From: an uncultured Bulleidia sp.
GTDB lineage: Bacteria > Bacillota_I > Bacilli_A > Erysipelotrichales > Erysipelotrichaceae
DNA: 64,000 nucleotides
Reading direction: 5' to 3'
NCBI GenBank assembly: GCA_934725105.1
Contig: CAKVBD010000008.1
Coordinates: 5,004-69,003 of the forward strand
Shown: one piece after another, positions 1-7,141 of the stretch
How the letters are laid out: the number at the start of each line of letters is the position of its first letter
Numbering within the stretch: the first letter of the stretch is position 1
Position numbers and translations under genes: made by a program
The notes under the pieces: model-generated
What the model was told of the DNA's origin: nothing
Seen by the model: the letters and a program-made list of their open reading frames with translations, nothing else
The model's database searches: none

Positions 1-383
1 AATACTTCAGCATCATTATCATACGTAATACATCCCAATGCTTCGATTGGCTTCATCCAGTACATATGACTCAATTCATCTTTTTCCATATGTTCTTTGC
101 CACCACTCACATACGCAATAAAATACGTATTTTCTTTTTCATTGCCATTTGGAAGAAAATAATGAATCTTTTGTGAAAACTTTGTATCCAGCTTCACTTC
201 AAGTCCTGTTTCTTCCTTGATTTCTCTAAGAGCAGTATCTGCTTCTGTTTCATTTGGTTCAATATGCCCTTTGACAAAGCAATAATGCCCCGCAAGCTGA
301 CGAATAATCAGTACTCTGGCATCTTTTTTCCGGCTGTCAAATATGACAGCACCACATGATTTTTCAATATTTGTTTTTGACAT
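1..383 (-). CDS. Nudix hydrolase, Ap4A-hydrolase-like (3' end beyond window)
   Basis: Reading down from an ATG at 383, the frame stays open to the window edge (127 codons), so the C-terminus is missing. It carries a complete Nudix box: a Gly, five residues, a Glu, seven residues, then REIKEETGL (roughly residues 40-62). This binds Mg2+ and cleaves nucleoside diphosphates linked to another group. The short N-terminus before the box and the phrase FVKGHIEPNE resemble bis(5'-nucleosyl)-tetraphosphatases, so a house-cleaning role on Ap4A-type nucleotides is likely, but the substrate is inferred. No ribosome site precedes the ATG; an extended -10 lies six bases upstream, suggesting a leaderless message. 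Confidence 0.85.
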   Translation of the reverse strand, partial: MSKTNIEKSCGAVIFDSRKKDARVLIIRQLAGHYCFVKGHIEPNETEADTALREIKEETGLEVKLDTKFSQKIHYFLPNGNEKENTYFIAYVSGGKEHMEKDELSHMYWMKPIEALGCITYDNDAEV

Positions 384-389
384 ACGAGT

Positions 390-398
390 ATTATAGCA
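390..398 (-). promoter_or_regulatory. Extended -10 promoter of the Nudix gene
   Basis: On the minus strand the bases read TGCTATAAT, a perfect extended -10 element. Its 3' end is six bases before the ATG at 383, so transcription should begin at or next to the start codon. The -35 position falls in the preceding terminator and is poor, which an extended -10 can tolerate. Confidence 0.6.
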
Positions 399-400
399 CA

Positions 401-427
401 AGAAAAAAAGACTCATACGAGTCTCTT
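401..427 (-). terminator. Rho-independent terminator of the SAM-HAT/ECF operon
   Basis: Immediately after the stop codon at 428, the minus strand has AGACTC, a GTAT loop, GAGTCT, then seven T. It closes the ECF/SAM-HAT operon just before the Nudix promoter. Confidence 0.8.
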
Positions 428-1276
428 TTAGTCAATTGCACGGATACGGATCTTCCAGTTTGTACCAGTGCCTACGTTATAGGCACGTGCAAAGGAACCC
501 TGGTTGATTGCAATACCAACACGATATACAGAGTTGATATACAATAGTGGAGAACCAACAGGAACTTCCGCAAAGGAATGCTGGTAAACGACCTGGTTCT
601 GGTATGCTAGCATATTTTCATGGAAAATAGATACTTCATAACGCTTGCCAAATTCAGGATTTAACTGATAGAAGTCATCTCTAGAAATAGATGTCCATAA
701 AGAACCAAAGCGTACATCAAGAATGTCTACACACCCTTTGACACTCTTTTCTGCAGCATCATATTCTGTTTCTACAACATCTAATTCAACAATATCAGAT
801 AATGGAAGTTCTTTCCCAACTTCTTCATATGTGATGACGCCAGCTGCCAGTCTAGCACCAGTATATGCATATACATCACGACCATGGAATGTATAAGATA
901 ATTCAGTATTCTTTCTGCGGTTGATACTTTCTTCGATTTCTCTCAGTTCAACGATACCGAAGTACTTGTTTAAGTGTGTTAATGTACCGTTATCTGGTGT
1001 AACGATGTACTGACCTGTTTTCGTTTTCGCAACAACGGATTTACGGTTTGTACCAACACCTGGATCTACAACAGATACAAATACTGTACCTTCTGGCCAG
1101 TAGTTGACTGTCTGAAATAAACGATAGCTGCCTTCAAAGATGTTATATGGTGTGATGTCATGTGTTAAATGGTGGAGCTTTAATTCAGGATCTACCTGTA
1201 AGGCAACACCTTCCATGGCGCTGACAGCACCATCCACAAGACCGAAATCTGACTGAAATACTAATGTCTTATTCAT
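428..1276 (-). CDS. SAM hydroxide adenosyltransferase (DUF62 family), catalytically complete copy
   Basis: Member of the SAM_HAT family (formerly DUF62), which hydrolyses S-adenosylmethionine to adenosine and methionine in the cytoplasm. From Met at 1276 (282 residues) the protein begins MNKTLVFQSDFGLVDG and shows the family landmarks: DFG near the N-terminus, SVVDPGVGTNRK in the middle, and FHGRDVYAY, which holds the active-site His. The Asp-Arg-His set known from the family is therefore present. The start at 1276 is preferred to an upstream in-frame Met at 1318 because GAGG sits eight bases before it. The ribosome site overlaps the stop of the preceding paralogue, so the two are translationally coupled. 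Last gene of the operon. Confidence 0.88.
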   Translation of the reverse strand: MNKTLVFQSDFGLVDGAVSAMEGVALQVDPELKLHHLTHDITPYNIFEGSYRLFQTVNYWPEGTVFVSVVDPGVGTNRKSVVAKTKTGQYIVTPDNGTLTHLNKYFGIVELREIEESINRRKNTELSYTFHGRDVYAYTGARLAAGVITYEEVGKELPLSDIVELDVVETEYDAAEKSVKGCVDILDVRFGSLWTSISRDDFYQLNPEFGKRYEVSIFHENMLAYQNQVVYQHSFAEVPVGSPLLYINSVYRVGIAINQGSFARAYNVGTGTNWKIRIRAID

Positions 1277-1283
1277 ATATGCC

Positions 1284-2138
1284 TCACTTTGAGAATACAA
1301 CTTTATAGTCTGCACCATGATCTACATGGTAATTGTTTTTGAAACTGTTCTGGTTCATAGCGAAAGAGATCTTGTTAACTTCGTTGTTGTAAAGAAGTGC
1401 CTTGCCCTTTTCACTGTCACCGAAAGACTTGTAGTAAGTGATGTCTTCATCAAATAGAACTTCACCATTCTTTGAAATACATGCATGGATCGTATCACCA
1501 TGATGAATACCAAGCTTTTCAAAGTAATCCATATGGATGTTTGTCCATAGGTTACCAAAGTTAGGATCATCAATTTCCATGTAGCCTGTGACTGTATTGC
1601 CTTCTACAACTGGTTCAGGAAGATCAAACATCTGGATCTCTTCTACTGGATAGCTTGGCCCTACCTGTTCATATGTAATGACACCAGAAGCAAGTCTAGC
1701 AGCTGTATAGCCAAATACGTCTCTGCCACCAAAAATAGCAACACGGTCATTGTCCTTGCCCTTTAAACGGTTAATGGATTCATCGATTTCTCTGACTTCT
1801 TCAATACCGCTTGTAATGGCGATATGTGTTAAAGCACCATTATCCGGAGTGACTACATAGTAGCCATCTTTTGTTTTCGCAACACATGCTTTTCTGGAAG
1901 TACCAACACCTGGATCGACTACAGAAACAAAGATTGTTCCCTTTGGCCAGAAACGCATATACTGCATTAATCTGTAAGATGCAGAATATGTATCGTACTG
2001 TGGAATCTGATGTGTTGCATCAATAATTTCCAGTGTACGGTCTACAGATTTTACAACACCATACATAGATGCAACGGCACCTTCTGCATATGTAAAGTCT
2101 GTCTGGAATACTAACATTGGTTTAGAATAATCAATCAT
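1284..2138 (-). CDS. SAM hydroxide adenosyltransferase paralogue with altered active site
   Basis: Second SAM_HAT (DUF62) protein, 284 residues, clearly related to its downstream neighbour. It keeps SVVDPGVGTSRK and VTPDNG, but three landmark positions differ: DFG is DFT, the Asp of DFGxxD is Glu (DFTYAEG), and the His of FHGRD is Gly (FGGRDVFG). The His belongs to the Asp-Arg-His set proposed for catalysis in this family, so this copy may be inactive, changed in specificity, or a partner subunit of the intact copy. AAGAAGG eight bases before the ATG is a good ribosome site. It follows ecfT by 18 bases. Family assignment is firm; the functional consequence is inference. Confidence 0.85.
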   Translation of the reverse strand: MIDYSKPMLVFQTDFTYAEGAVASMYGVVKSVDRTLEIIDATHQIPQYDTYSASYRLMQYMRFWPKGTIFVSVVDPGVGTSRKACVAKTKDGYYVVTPDNGALTHIAITSGIEEVREIDESINRLKGKDNDRVAIFGGRDVFGYTAARLASGVITYEQVGPSYPVEEIQMFDLPEPVVEGNTVTGYMEIDDPNFGNLWTNIHMDYFEKLGIHHGDTIHACISKNGEVLFDEDITYYKSFGDSEKGKALLYNNEVNKISFAMNQNSFKNNYHVDHGADYKVVFSK

Positions 2139-2156
2139 TGAAATAACCTTCTTTCT

Positions 2157-2987
2157 TTAAAATGGATAGTAAAACATTGTTTTTGTGACATAGAAACGCA
2201 TTACCATGCTTAATACAAGCACTGCTAAGCTCATAAAGCATACACAGTAGTCACTTGCCTGTAATTTACGATAAGAATACCAGCTTCTTTTCTTCAGCTT
2301 GCCATAGCCTCTTAAACTCATTGCATTAGAGATAACTTCAACACGGTCTAATGTAGAGAAAATGAGTGGAATGACCATTTTAACTGTCATGACAAATCTC
2401 TTTGAGAATTTTTCTTTTTTACTTAATTCGATACCACGTGCCTGCTGTGCTAAAGAGATATTTGTGTAGTCACGAATAATATCTGGGAAGTAACGAAGTG
2501 TTAAGGCAAGTGTTGTACATACTTTGTATGGAACACCGATATGGTTTAAAGAGGATGCAAATTCACTTGGGTTTGTTGTGAAGATAAAGATCAAACCAAG
2601 TGGAATCATAGAAAAGTATTTTAATGTCTTAACAGCTAGATAGAACATTGTTTCTTTTGTGACAATGAAGTAGGAATTGAATTGGAATAGAATCGTTCGT
2701 GTTCCATAGACTTCTTTACCAAAGTCTGGTTCAAGCACATATGTGAGTACAATATTCATAATTAAGAAGAACAGTACATAAAGCAGTACGATTTTGATTT
2801 GCTTTAATTGTATTTTTGCTACTTTAAAAGCAATCATTGAAATGACAAGTGTCAATAACATGATGCGGTAGTCATATGTCAACATGACCGCAAAGGATAG
2901 AAACAGGAAACTGATCAGTTTTGTTAAACCAGATAAACGGTGAATAAATGTATCTAGCTGTGAATAGGAAAACATTTTAATTTTCAT
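2157..2987 (-). CDS. ecfT: ECF transporter transmembrane (T) component
   Basis: Membrane scaffold of an energy-coupling-factor importer, 276 residues. Several hydrophobic segments lie in the first 150 residues and near the C-terminus. Two coupling motifs typical of EcfT, ARG (in AQQARGIEL) and SLRGYGK, lie on the cytoplasmic helices that dock into the ATPases. The start overlaps the stop of the ATPase gene by four bases (ATGA), so the two are co-translated. With the upstream S component and fused ATPase it forms one dedicated (group I) ECF transporter. Confidence 0.88.
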   Translation of the reverse strand: MKIKMFSYSQLDTFIHRLSGLTKLISFLFLSFAVMLTYDYRIMLLTLVISMIAFKVAKIQLKQIKIVLLYVLFFLIMNIVLTYVLEPDFGKEVYGTRTILFQFNSYFIVTKETMFYLAVKTLKYFSMIPLGLIFIFTTNPSEFASSLNHIGVPYKVCTTLALTLRYFPDIIRDYTNISLAQQARGIELSKKEKFSKRFVMTVKMVIPLIFSTLDRVEVISNAMSLRGYGKLKKRSWYSYRKLQASDYCVCFMSLAVLVLSMVMRFYVTKTMFYYPF

Positions 2988-4684
2988 ATCTGATGTCCCC
3001 TTTCATGTTGGATAAATGTATCAATAAATGCGATACGATCTTCAATGCCTGCTTTTGCAGCAAGCGTTGATAAACTTGTCTTTTTTAGATTTGCACGTTC
3101 AATGAGTGCTTCATTGCCAAGAACTTCACTTGGCGTAGCATCAGCAATCTTTTGACCGCCAGTTAATACAACACTTCTTGTTGTATATTCCAGCATCAAG
3201 TGCATATCATGCGTGATCATAACGATTGCAATACCCATTTCATTCAGACTCTTCAAGAATTCCATGATTTCTGAATATCTGCGATAGTCTTGTCCGGCTG
3301 TTGGTTCATCAAGAATGATCATCTTTGGCTCTAATGCAAGAATGGAAGCAATTGTGACACGTTTTTTCTGACCATAGCTTAATGCAGAAATTGGCCAATT
3401 TCTAAATGGATACAGACCACAGATCTTTAATGTATTTTCTACTTTTTCTTTAATCTTGTCTTCGCTGACACCACGGTTTCTAAGACCCATCGCAACTTCA
3501 TCAAAAATCATTGTATTACAGATCATCTGGTTTGGATTCTGCAGGACAAATCCAATGCGATCTGCTCTTTCTTTCACAGATAAGTCTGACATGTCAGTGT
3601 TTTCAAATGTCATTACACCACTATCTGCTTTTTCAAAAGCACAGATACATTTACAAAGTGTAGATTTACCAGCACCGTTCTTACCAACAACAGAAATCAT
3701 TTCTCCCTGATGTACATCCAGACATACGTGATCTAGAATTGGCTTGACACCATCATAGGAGAAGCATAGATCGTTAATCGTTAGTAATGGTGCAGATTCT
3801 ATTGTCTTAACATCTGTTTTATTTGTATTGTACCAGTGAACGAGTTTATCTTTTTGATCTAACAAGTCATAATCAGCATCATCTGCAAGATTTTTTACTT
3901 TATCAAGATCAACACCAGCATACTTCATTGCCTGTACATACAATGGCAGACGAATCCCATTGTCTTCCAGCAGTGTTGTCGCAAATAATTGTTCCGGCTT
4001 GCAGTCAGCAAGAATTTCACCATTGTTAACGAGTACAATACGATCCACAGGACGATGCAGTACATCTTCTAATCGATGTTCGATAATAATAATTGTTTTC
4101 TTCTGTGTCTTATTGATTTCATCAATCAATTCAATCACAAGCTTTCCAGTTGCAGGATCTAGATTGGCAAGCGGTTCATCAAACAATAAGATTGGCGCTT
4201 CATCAACCATAACACCTGCCATACAGACATCCTGCTTCTGACCTCCGGATAGTTCAAGTGGCGACTGTTCGAGAAACTCACCCATACCAACAAGATTTGC
4301 CACCTTTTTAACGATTTCATGCATCTTGTCTGTTTCAACGGCATTGTTTTCTAAAGAGAAAGCAATATCTTCACCGACATTGAGTCCAACAAATTGAGAG
4401 TCTGCATCCTGCATGACTGTACCAACAAGCTTGCTGGAGGAAAAGATATCGAGCTTTTCACTGTCATTTTCTGCAATGAACAGCTTGCCTTCTTTTTTTC
4501 CAGGATAGGCAAATGGAATCAGTCCATTAATGCAATGACCAAGTGTAGATTTCCCACTGCCGCTTGGACCAACAATCAATACCTTTTCACCTTCTTTGAT
4601 TTTGAGATTGATATGATGCAGTGTTGGCTTTTTTTGTGATTTGTATTGAAAAGAAAAATCTTTAAATTCAATCATTGTTTTCAT
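2984..4684 (-). CDS. ECF transporter ATPase with two fused ABC domains (YkoD-like)
   Basis: 566 residues containing two ABC ATPase domains in tandem, equivalent to EcfA and EcfA' fused. Domain 1 has Walker A GPSGSGKST (about 39-47), signature LSGGQKQD and Walker B ILLFDEP. Domain 2 has Walker A GKNGAGKST (about 335), signature LSYGQKKR and Walker B MIILDEP. It powers uptake through the EcfT and S components at the membrane. GAGG nine bases before the ATG supports the start. It is separated from the upstream S-component gene by a terminator hairpin, which could lower expression of the ATPase, EcfT and SAM-HAT genes relative to the S component. Confidence 0.9.
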   Translation of the reverse strand: MKTMIEFKDFSFQYKSQKKPTLHHINLKIKEGEKVLIVGPSGSGKSTLGHCINGLIPFAYPGKKEGKLFIAENDSEKLDIFSSSKLVGTVMQDADSQFVGLNVGEDIAFSLENNAVETDKMHEIVKKVANLVGMGEFLEQSPLELSGGQKQDVCMAGVMVDEAPILLFDEPLANLDPATGKLVIELIDEINKTQKKTIIIIEHRLEDVLHRPVDRIVLVNNGEILADCKPEQLFATTLLEDNGIRLPLYVQAMKYAGVDLDKVKNLADDADYDLLDQKDKLVHWYNTNKTDVKTIESAPLLTINDLCFSYDGVKPILDHVCLDVHQGEMISVVGKNGAGKSTLCKCICAFEKADSGVMTFENTDMSDLSVKERADRIGFVLQNPNQMICNTMIFDEVAMGLRNRGVSEDKIKEKVENTLKICGLYPFRNWPISALSYGQKKRVTIASILALEPKMIILDEPTAGQDYRRYSEIMEFLKSLNEMGIAIVMITHDMHLMLEYTTRSVVLTGGQKIADATPSEVLGNEALIERANLKKTSLSTLAAKAGIEDRIAFIDTFIQHERGHQI

Positions 4685-4700
4685 TTAAAAAGTCCTCAAA

Positions 4701-4732
4701 AATATAAAAAACCTGCTGATTAATAGCAGGTT
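4701..4732 (-). terminator. Intra-operon terminator/attenuator after the S component
   Basis: Minus strand: AACCTGCT, seven-base loop, AGCAGGTT, followed by TTTT and a T-rich run. It lies between the S-component stop (4743) and the ATPase start (4684). No clear new promoter is visible after it, so partial readthrough is the simplest way to express the downstream genes. Confidence 0.7.
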
Positions 4733-4742
4733 CCTGTTCGTA

Positions 4743-5300
4743 TTATTCTTGATCCAAAGAACCAGTCTTAGTACGTGTTTTAGAATATGCAGCAGCAAGT
4801 AACAAGCATACAACGATAGAAGAAATTCCATCAGCAATAAAGCTCATTAATCCCTGCAGGAATACTTTCTTTACAGGTTCAGCATAGATAACAATATCTA
4901 AAACTGGAGCTACAAGCAGCCATGCAATGGCATTGCCAATGACGTTAATAACGATGATAGCTAAGATAGTCTTTTTATTGAATTCACCTTCATCAAGCTT
5001 TGTGTAGAAATACGCAAAACCAGCAACAAGTCCGGATACTGCAGAAGCTACGACCCAGCTCCACCATGGTGAGCCATAGAAGATAAAGTCATTGAGTGTA
5101 TGACCAATTGCAGCAATCAAGCATGAAGCAACTGGGCCAAACAAGCATCCAAAGAATGCAGAGACACCATAAGCCAACTGGAAGTTTGTTTCTGGAATTG
5201 GACTAGGAATCTTTACATAAGCGAATAGGACAAAGAATAGAGCAGCACCTAATGCTGTAGCTACCATTGTTTTTGTTGAAAATAAACTTTTCTTTTCCAT
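4743..5300 (-). CDS. ECF transporter substrate-binding (S) component, UPF0397 family
   Basis: 185-residue integral membrane protein with about five to six hydrophobic segments, matching the UPF0397 family of ECF S components (motifs FFVLFAYVKIPSPIPETN and YGSPWWSWVVAS). S components bind the substrate and associate with EcfT/EcfA. The start at 5300 (MEKKSLF) is chosen because AAGAAGGGG lies eight bases upstream; an in-frame Met at 5324 has no such site. The substrate is not known from sequence. Co-transcription with two SAM-HAT genes suggests a compound linked to SAM, adenosine or methionine; that is inference. Confidence 0.82.
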   Translation of the reverse strand: MEKKSLFSTKTMVATALGAALFFVLFAYVKIPSPIPETNFQLAYGVSAFFGCLFGPVASCLIAAIGHTLNDFIFYGSPWWSWVVASAVSGLVAGFAYFYTKLDEGEFNKKTILAIIVINVIGNAIAWLLVAPVLDIVIYAEPVKKVFLQGLMSFIADGISSIVVCLLLAAAYSKTRTKTGSLDQE

Positions 5301-5390
5301 AATAAATCCCCTTCTTAATGTCAATAAGTATAGTACATAAAATGCTTTCTAGCTACCAAAGTTTTTGAAAATATTGTGAAAGCCATTACA

Positions 5391-5412
5391 TTTTTGATGA
5401 ATTCATCAAAAA
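5391..5412. promoter_or_regulatory. 22-bp perfect palindrome upstream of the ECF operon
   Basis: TTTTTGATGA followed by its reverse complement, centred on AATT, about 90 bases upstream of the S-component start. It could be an operator for the ECF/SAM-HAT operon or simple AT-rich symmetry. Confidence 0.4.
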
Positions 5413-5436
5413 AATAAATTTTTTTAGAAAAATCAT

Positions 5437-5470
5437 AAAAAAATCTTGCTCCATGAGCAAGATTTTGAAA
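5437..5470 (-). terminator. Terminator after the AbiEii-type toxin gene; copy 1 of a flanking direct repeat
   Basis: Minus strand: AAAATCTTGCTC, short loop, GAGCAAGATTTT with a run of seven T. The 33 bases at 5438-5470 recur at 7072-7104 with only two differences, on the other side of the toxin-antitoxin pair. Confidence 0.75.
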
Positions 5471-5557
5471 TTCAGTTAAAGTATTAACGAAAAATTTAAA
5501 CGTGCAATTAACTCTATATGTATTCTTATGATAAGTTTAAAACATCAATGATGTAGC

Positions 5558-6397
5558 TTATTGAATTGTATCTAATAGGTACAATACGCTTTCGATTATA
5601 TCTTTATAACTGATATCAGATGCATATGAATACTTCTTTTGATAGGATTCCCACAGTGAAAGTAACTTTTTATCATTACGTATGACCAAAATAATTCTAG
5701 AAGCTTCATTTTTCAAATTTTCAGTACTTCTCTTTTTACATGTTGCATCAAATGCACTTTTCAAAATTTCGTAATTAATATTTTGCGAATAAATCGAAAG
5801 CAACATTTTTATGTCATAAAAGTCTCTCATCCGGGTGTTTAAAAGACCTCTTACTAGTACCGTTTGAAGTTTTTCAGCTAAAATTGTCTCCAGATTATAC
5901 GACAATAAACTGATTGTGCGATCATCTAAGAGTAGTTTGTATTGAAATTCAACTGCGCTTGGAGTTATGACATCTCCTGTTGAAATGTCTATTTTCATTG
6001 GCGTTATTAGTTTTCCCATTACTGCATTCATAGTTAGGCGTACACCTGGATACTCCATTTCATCCATGATATTGGAAATCTCACTAATTTCAAAAGAAAC
6101 ACCGTCACCAAGATCAATGCCTTTAATTTCATTCACAATACATTTAGCATCTTCTATTGACAGATTTTGATTTTTAATACTCGTATCAATGTCCATTGTA
6201 GATCGAAGAGCTACACCTACCATAGCAGTTACAAGTATTCCACCTTTAATAATAAAAATGTCTTTATATTGCGATATAGAAACTCTTTCAAGAAAACGCT
6301 CCATCATATAAATTCTCATAAGCGTTCTAGCATCAGCTTTGGTTTCTTTCGCTACATTCTTGATTCTTCCTTTCACTTGTTCAGGTGTCATTTGCAT
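5558..6397 (-). CDS. abiEii: AbiEii/AbiGii-family nucleotidyltransferase toxin
   Basis: Toxin half of a type IV toxin-antitoxin/abortive infection system, 279 residues. DNA polymerase beta-type nucleotidyltransferase motifs of the AbiEii/AbiGii family are visible: IIKGGILVTAMVG (about 46-58), RSTMDIDTSIKN with the metal-binding Asp-x-Asp, MKIDI, ETILAEKLQTVL and RMRDFYDI. The family transfers nucleotides to a cellular target and arrests growth during phage attack. It starts one base after the antitoxin stop, so the pair is coupled. An alternative Met lies two codons in. The gene is complete. Confidence 0.9.
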   Translation of the reverse strand: MQMTPEQVKGRIKNVAKETKADARTLMRIYMMERFLERVSISQYKDIFIIKGGILVTAMVGVALRSTMDIDTSIKNQNLSIEDAKCIVNEIKGIDLGDGVSFEISEISNIMDEMEYPGVRLTMNAVMGKLITPMKIDISTGDVITPSAVEFQYKLLLDDRTISLLSYNLETILAEKLQTVLVRGLLNTRMRDFYDIKMLLSIYSQNINYEILKSAFDATCKKRSTENLKNEASRIILVIRNDKKLLSLWESYQKKYSYASDISYKDIIESVLYLLDTIQ

Positions 6398-6398
6398 T

Positions 6399-6983
6399 TT
6401 ACAGCAATACCTCCATGTATTTACGGATTACATTATCAATCTTAAACAATTTTCCATATTCCATAAGCCGGTTTAAATCTTTATCTTTTCTGGAAATATA
6501 GTTTTTTAAAACAGAATTGAAATCTTGCATTTCAATATTACTCCGACTTCTAATTAAGTCACAGATTGTGCGTTCAAGATTATACATTGGAATTGTATTA
6601 CCTTCGTAATCCTTCACTATATCCTTTCCAACATCAAGCAACTCTCGTTTTACGGTGTATACCTTACAGTTTTCATTTGCTTTCAAACGATGTGCATTAT
6701 AACCACTGTATATGGTAAGGGTATGAATCATAGGTTCCCTATCAGAAAGACCATGATAATAAAAAGATTCATCATGTGAAAAAACTGCATTTGGACACCT
6801 TTTGTGAAGTACAAACAATTCATCTATCCAATCTGAACTAACAGGATAAATACCACGACTTACCGCTTCTAATCCATTTTCTCGAACATACTTGTAAAAT
6901 TTGTATCTTGAAATACCATTTTTTTTCGCAATTTCTGGTGTGATGTAATCATTTTTTTGAATTAATATTTCCATTTCATCCAT
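6399..6983 (-). CDS. abiEi: AbiEi-type antitoxin and transcriptional autoregulator
   Basis: Antitoxin partner of the AbiEii-like toxin, about 194 residues. The N-terminal 60 residues form a winged-helix region (ITPEIAKKNGISRYKFYKYVRENGL) followed by the beta-rich AbiEi core (SRGIYPVSSDW; AVFSHDESFYYHGLSDREP; NLERTICDLIRSR). In characterised AbiE systems this protein represses its own promoter through inverted repeats and counteracts the toxin. Either the ATG at 6983 (AGGA ten bases upstream) or a TTG at 6989 could start translation; ATG is preferred. A nine-base inverted repeat overlaps its promoter. Confidence 0.88.
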   Translation of the reverse strand: MDEMEILIQKNDYITPEIAKKNGISRYKFYKYVRENGLEAVSRGIYPVSSDWIDELFVLHKRCPNAVFSHDESFYYHGLSDREPMIHTLTIYSGYNAHRLKANENCKVYTVKRELLDVGKDIVKDYEGNTIPMYNLERTICDLIRSRSNIEMQDFNSVLKNYISRKDKDLNRLMEYGKLFKIDNVIRKYMEVLL

Positions 6984-6999
6984 AAGCAAGCCATCCTTT

Positions 7000-7037
7000 C
7001 GTGCTTATATTGTAATCGAAATAAGCACGTAAATCAA
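7000..7037 (-). promoter_or_regulatory. abiE promoter with 9-bp inverted-repeat operator
   Basis: On the minus strand TTGATT (7032-7037) and TACAAT (7009-7014) are spaced by exactly 17 bases. A perfect inverted repeat, CGTGCTTAT at 7000-7008 and ATAAGCACG at 7021-7029 as read on the plus strand, flanks the -10. Bound AbiEi would block RNA polymerase. A weaker AAGTAA/TTACTT pair lies at about 7041-7062. Confidence 0.7.
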
Positions 7038-7071
7038 ATATAAGTAATCATTATCGTTTACTTGAAAATAG

Positions 7072-7104
7072 AAAAAATCTTACTCAATGAGCAAGATTTT
7101 GAAA
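7072..7104 (-). terminator. Second terminator after the surface esterase gene; copy 2 of the direct repeat
   Basis: Same hairpin as at 5438-5470 (31 of 33 bases identical). On the minus strand a G-U pair keeps the stem intact and a run of six T follows. It lies downstream of the stronger hairpin at 7111-7132. Confidence 0.7.
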
Positions 7105-7105
7105 A

Positions 7106-7132
7106 GAAAAGAAGGTACATTTCTGCACCTTC
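7106..7132 (-). terminator. Terminator directly after the surface esterase gene
   Basis: Minus strand: GAAGGTGCA, GAAA tetraloop, TGTACCTTC (one G-U pair), then TTTTCTTTTC. Nine base pairs with a stable tetraloop, ten bases past the stop at 7142. Confidence 0.85.
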
Positions 7133-7141
7133 CAATCTCAC

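Noticed and set aside
428..2138. SAM-HAT genes as SAM-dependent chlorinase/fluorinase
   Set aside because: The same superfamily, but the FHGRD/DPGVGTxRK pattern and the context fit the hydroxide-using (hydrolase) branch.
5301..5390. Riboswitch before the ECF/SAM-HAT operon
   Set aside because: The leader from the likely promoter is too short for a known SAM or other riboswitch and has no matching core.
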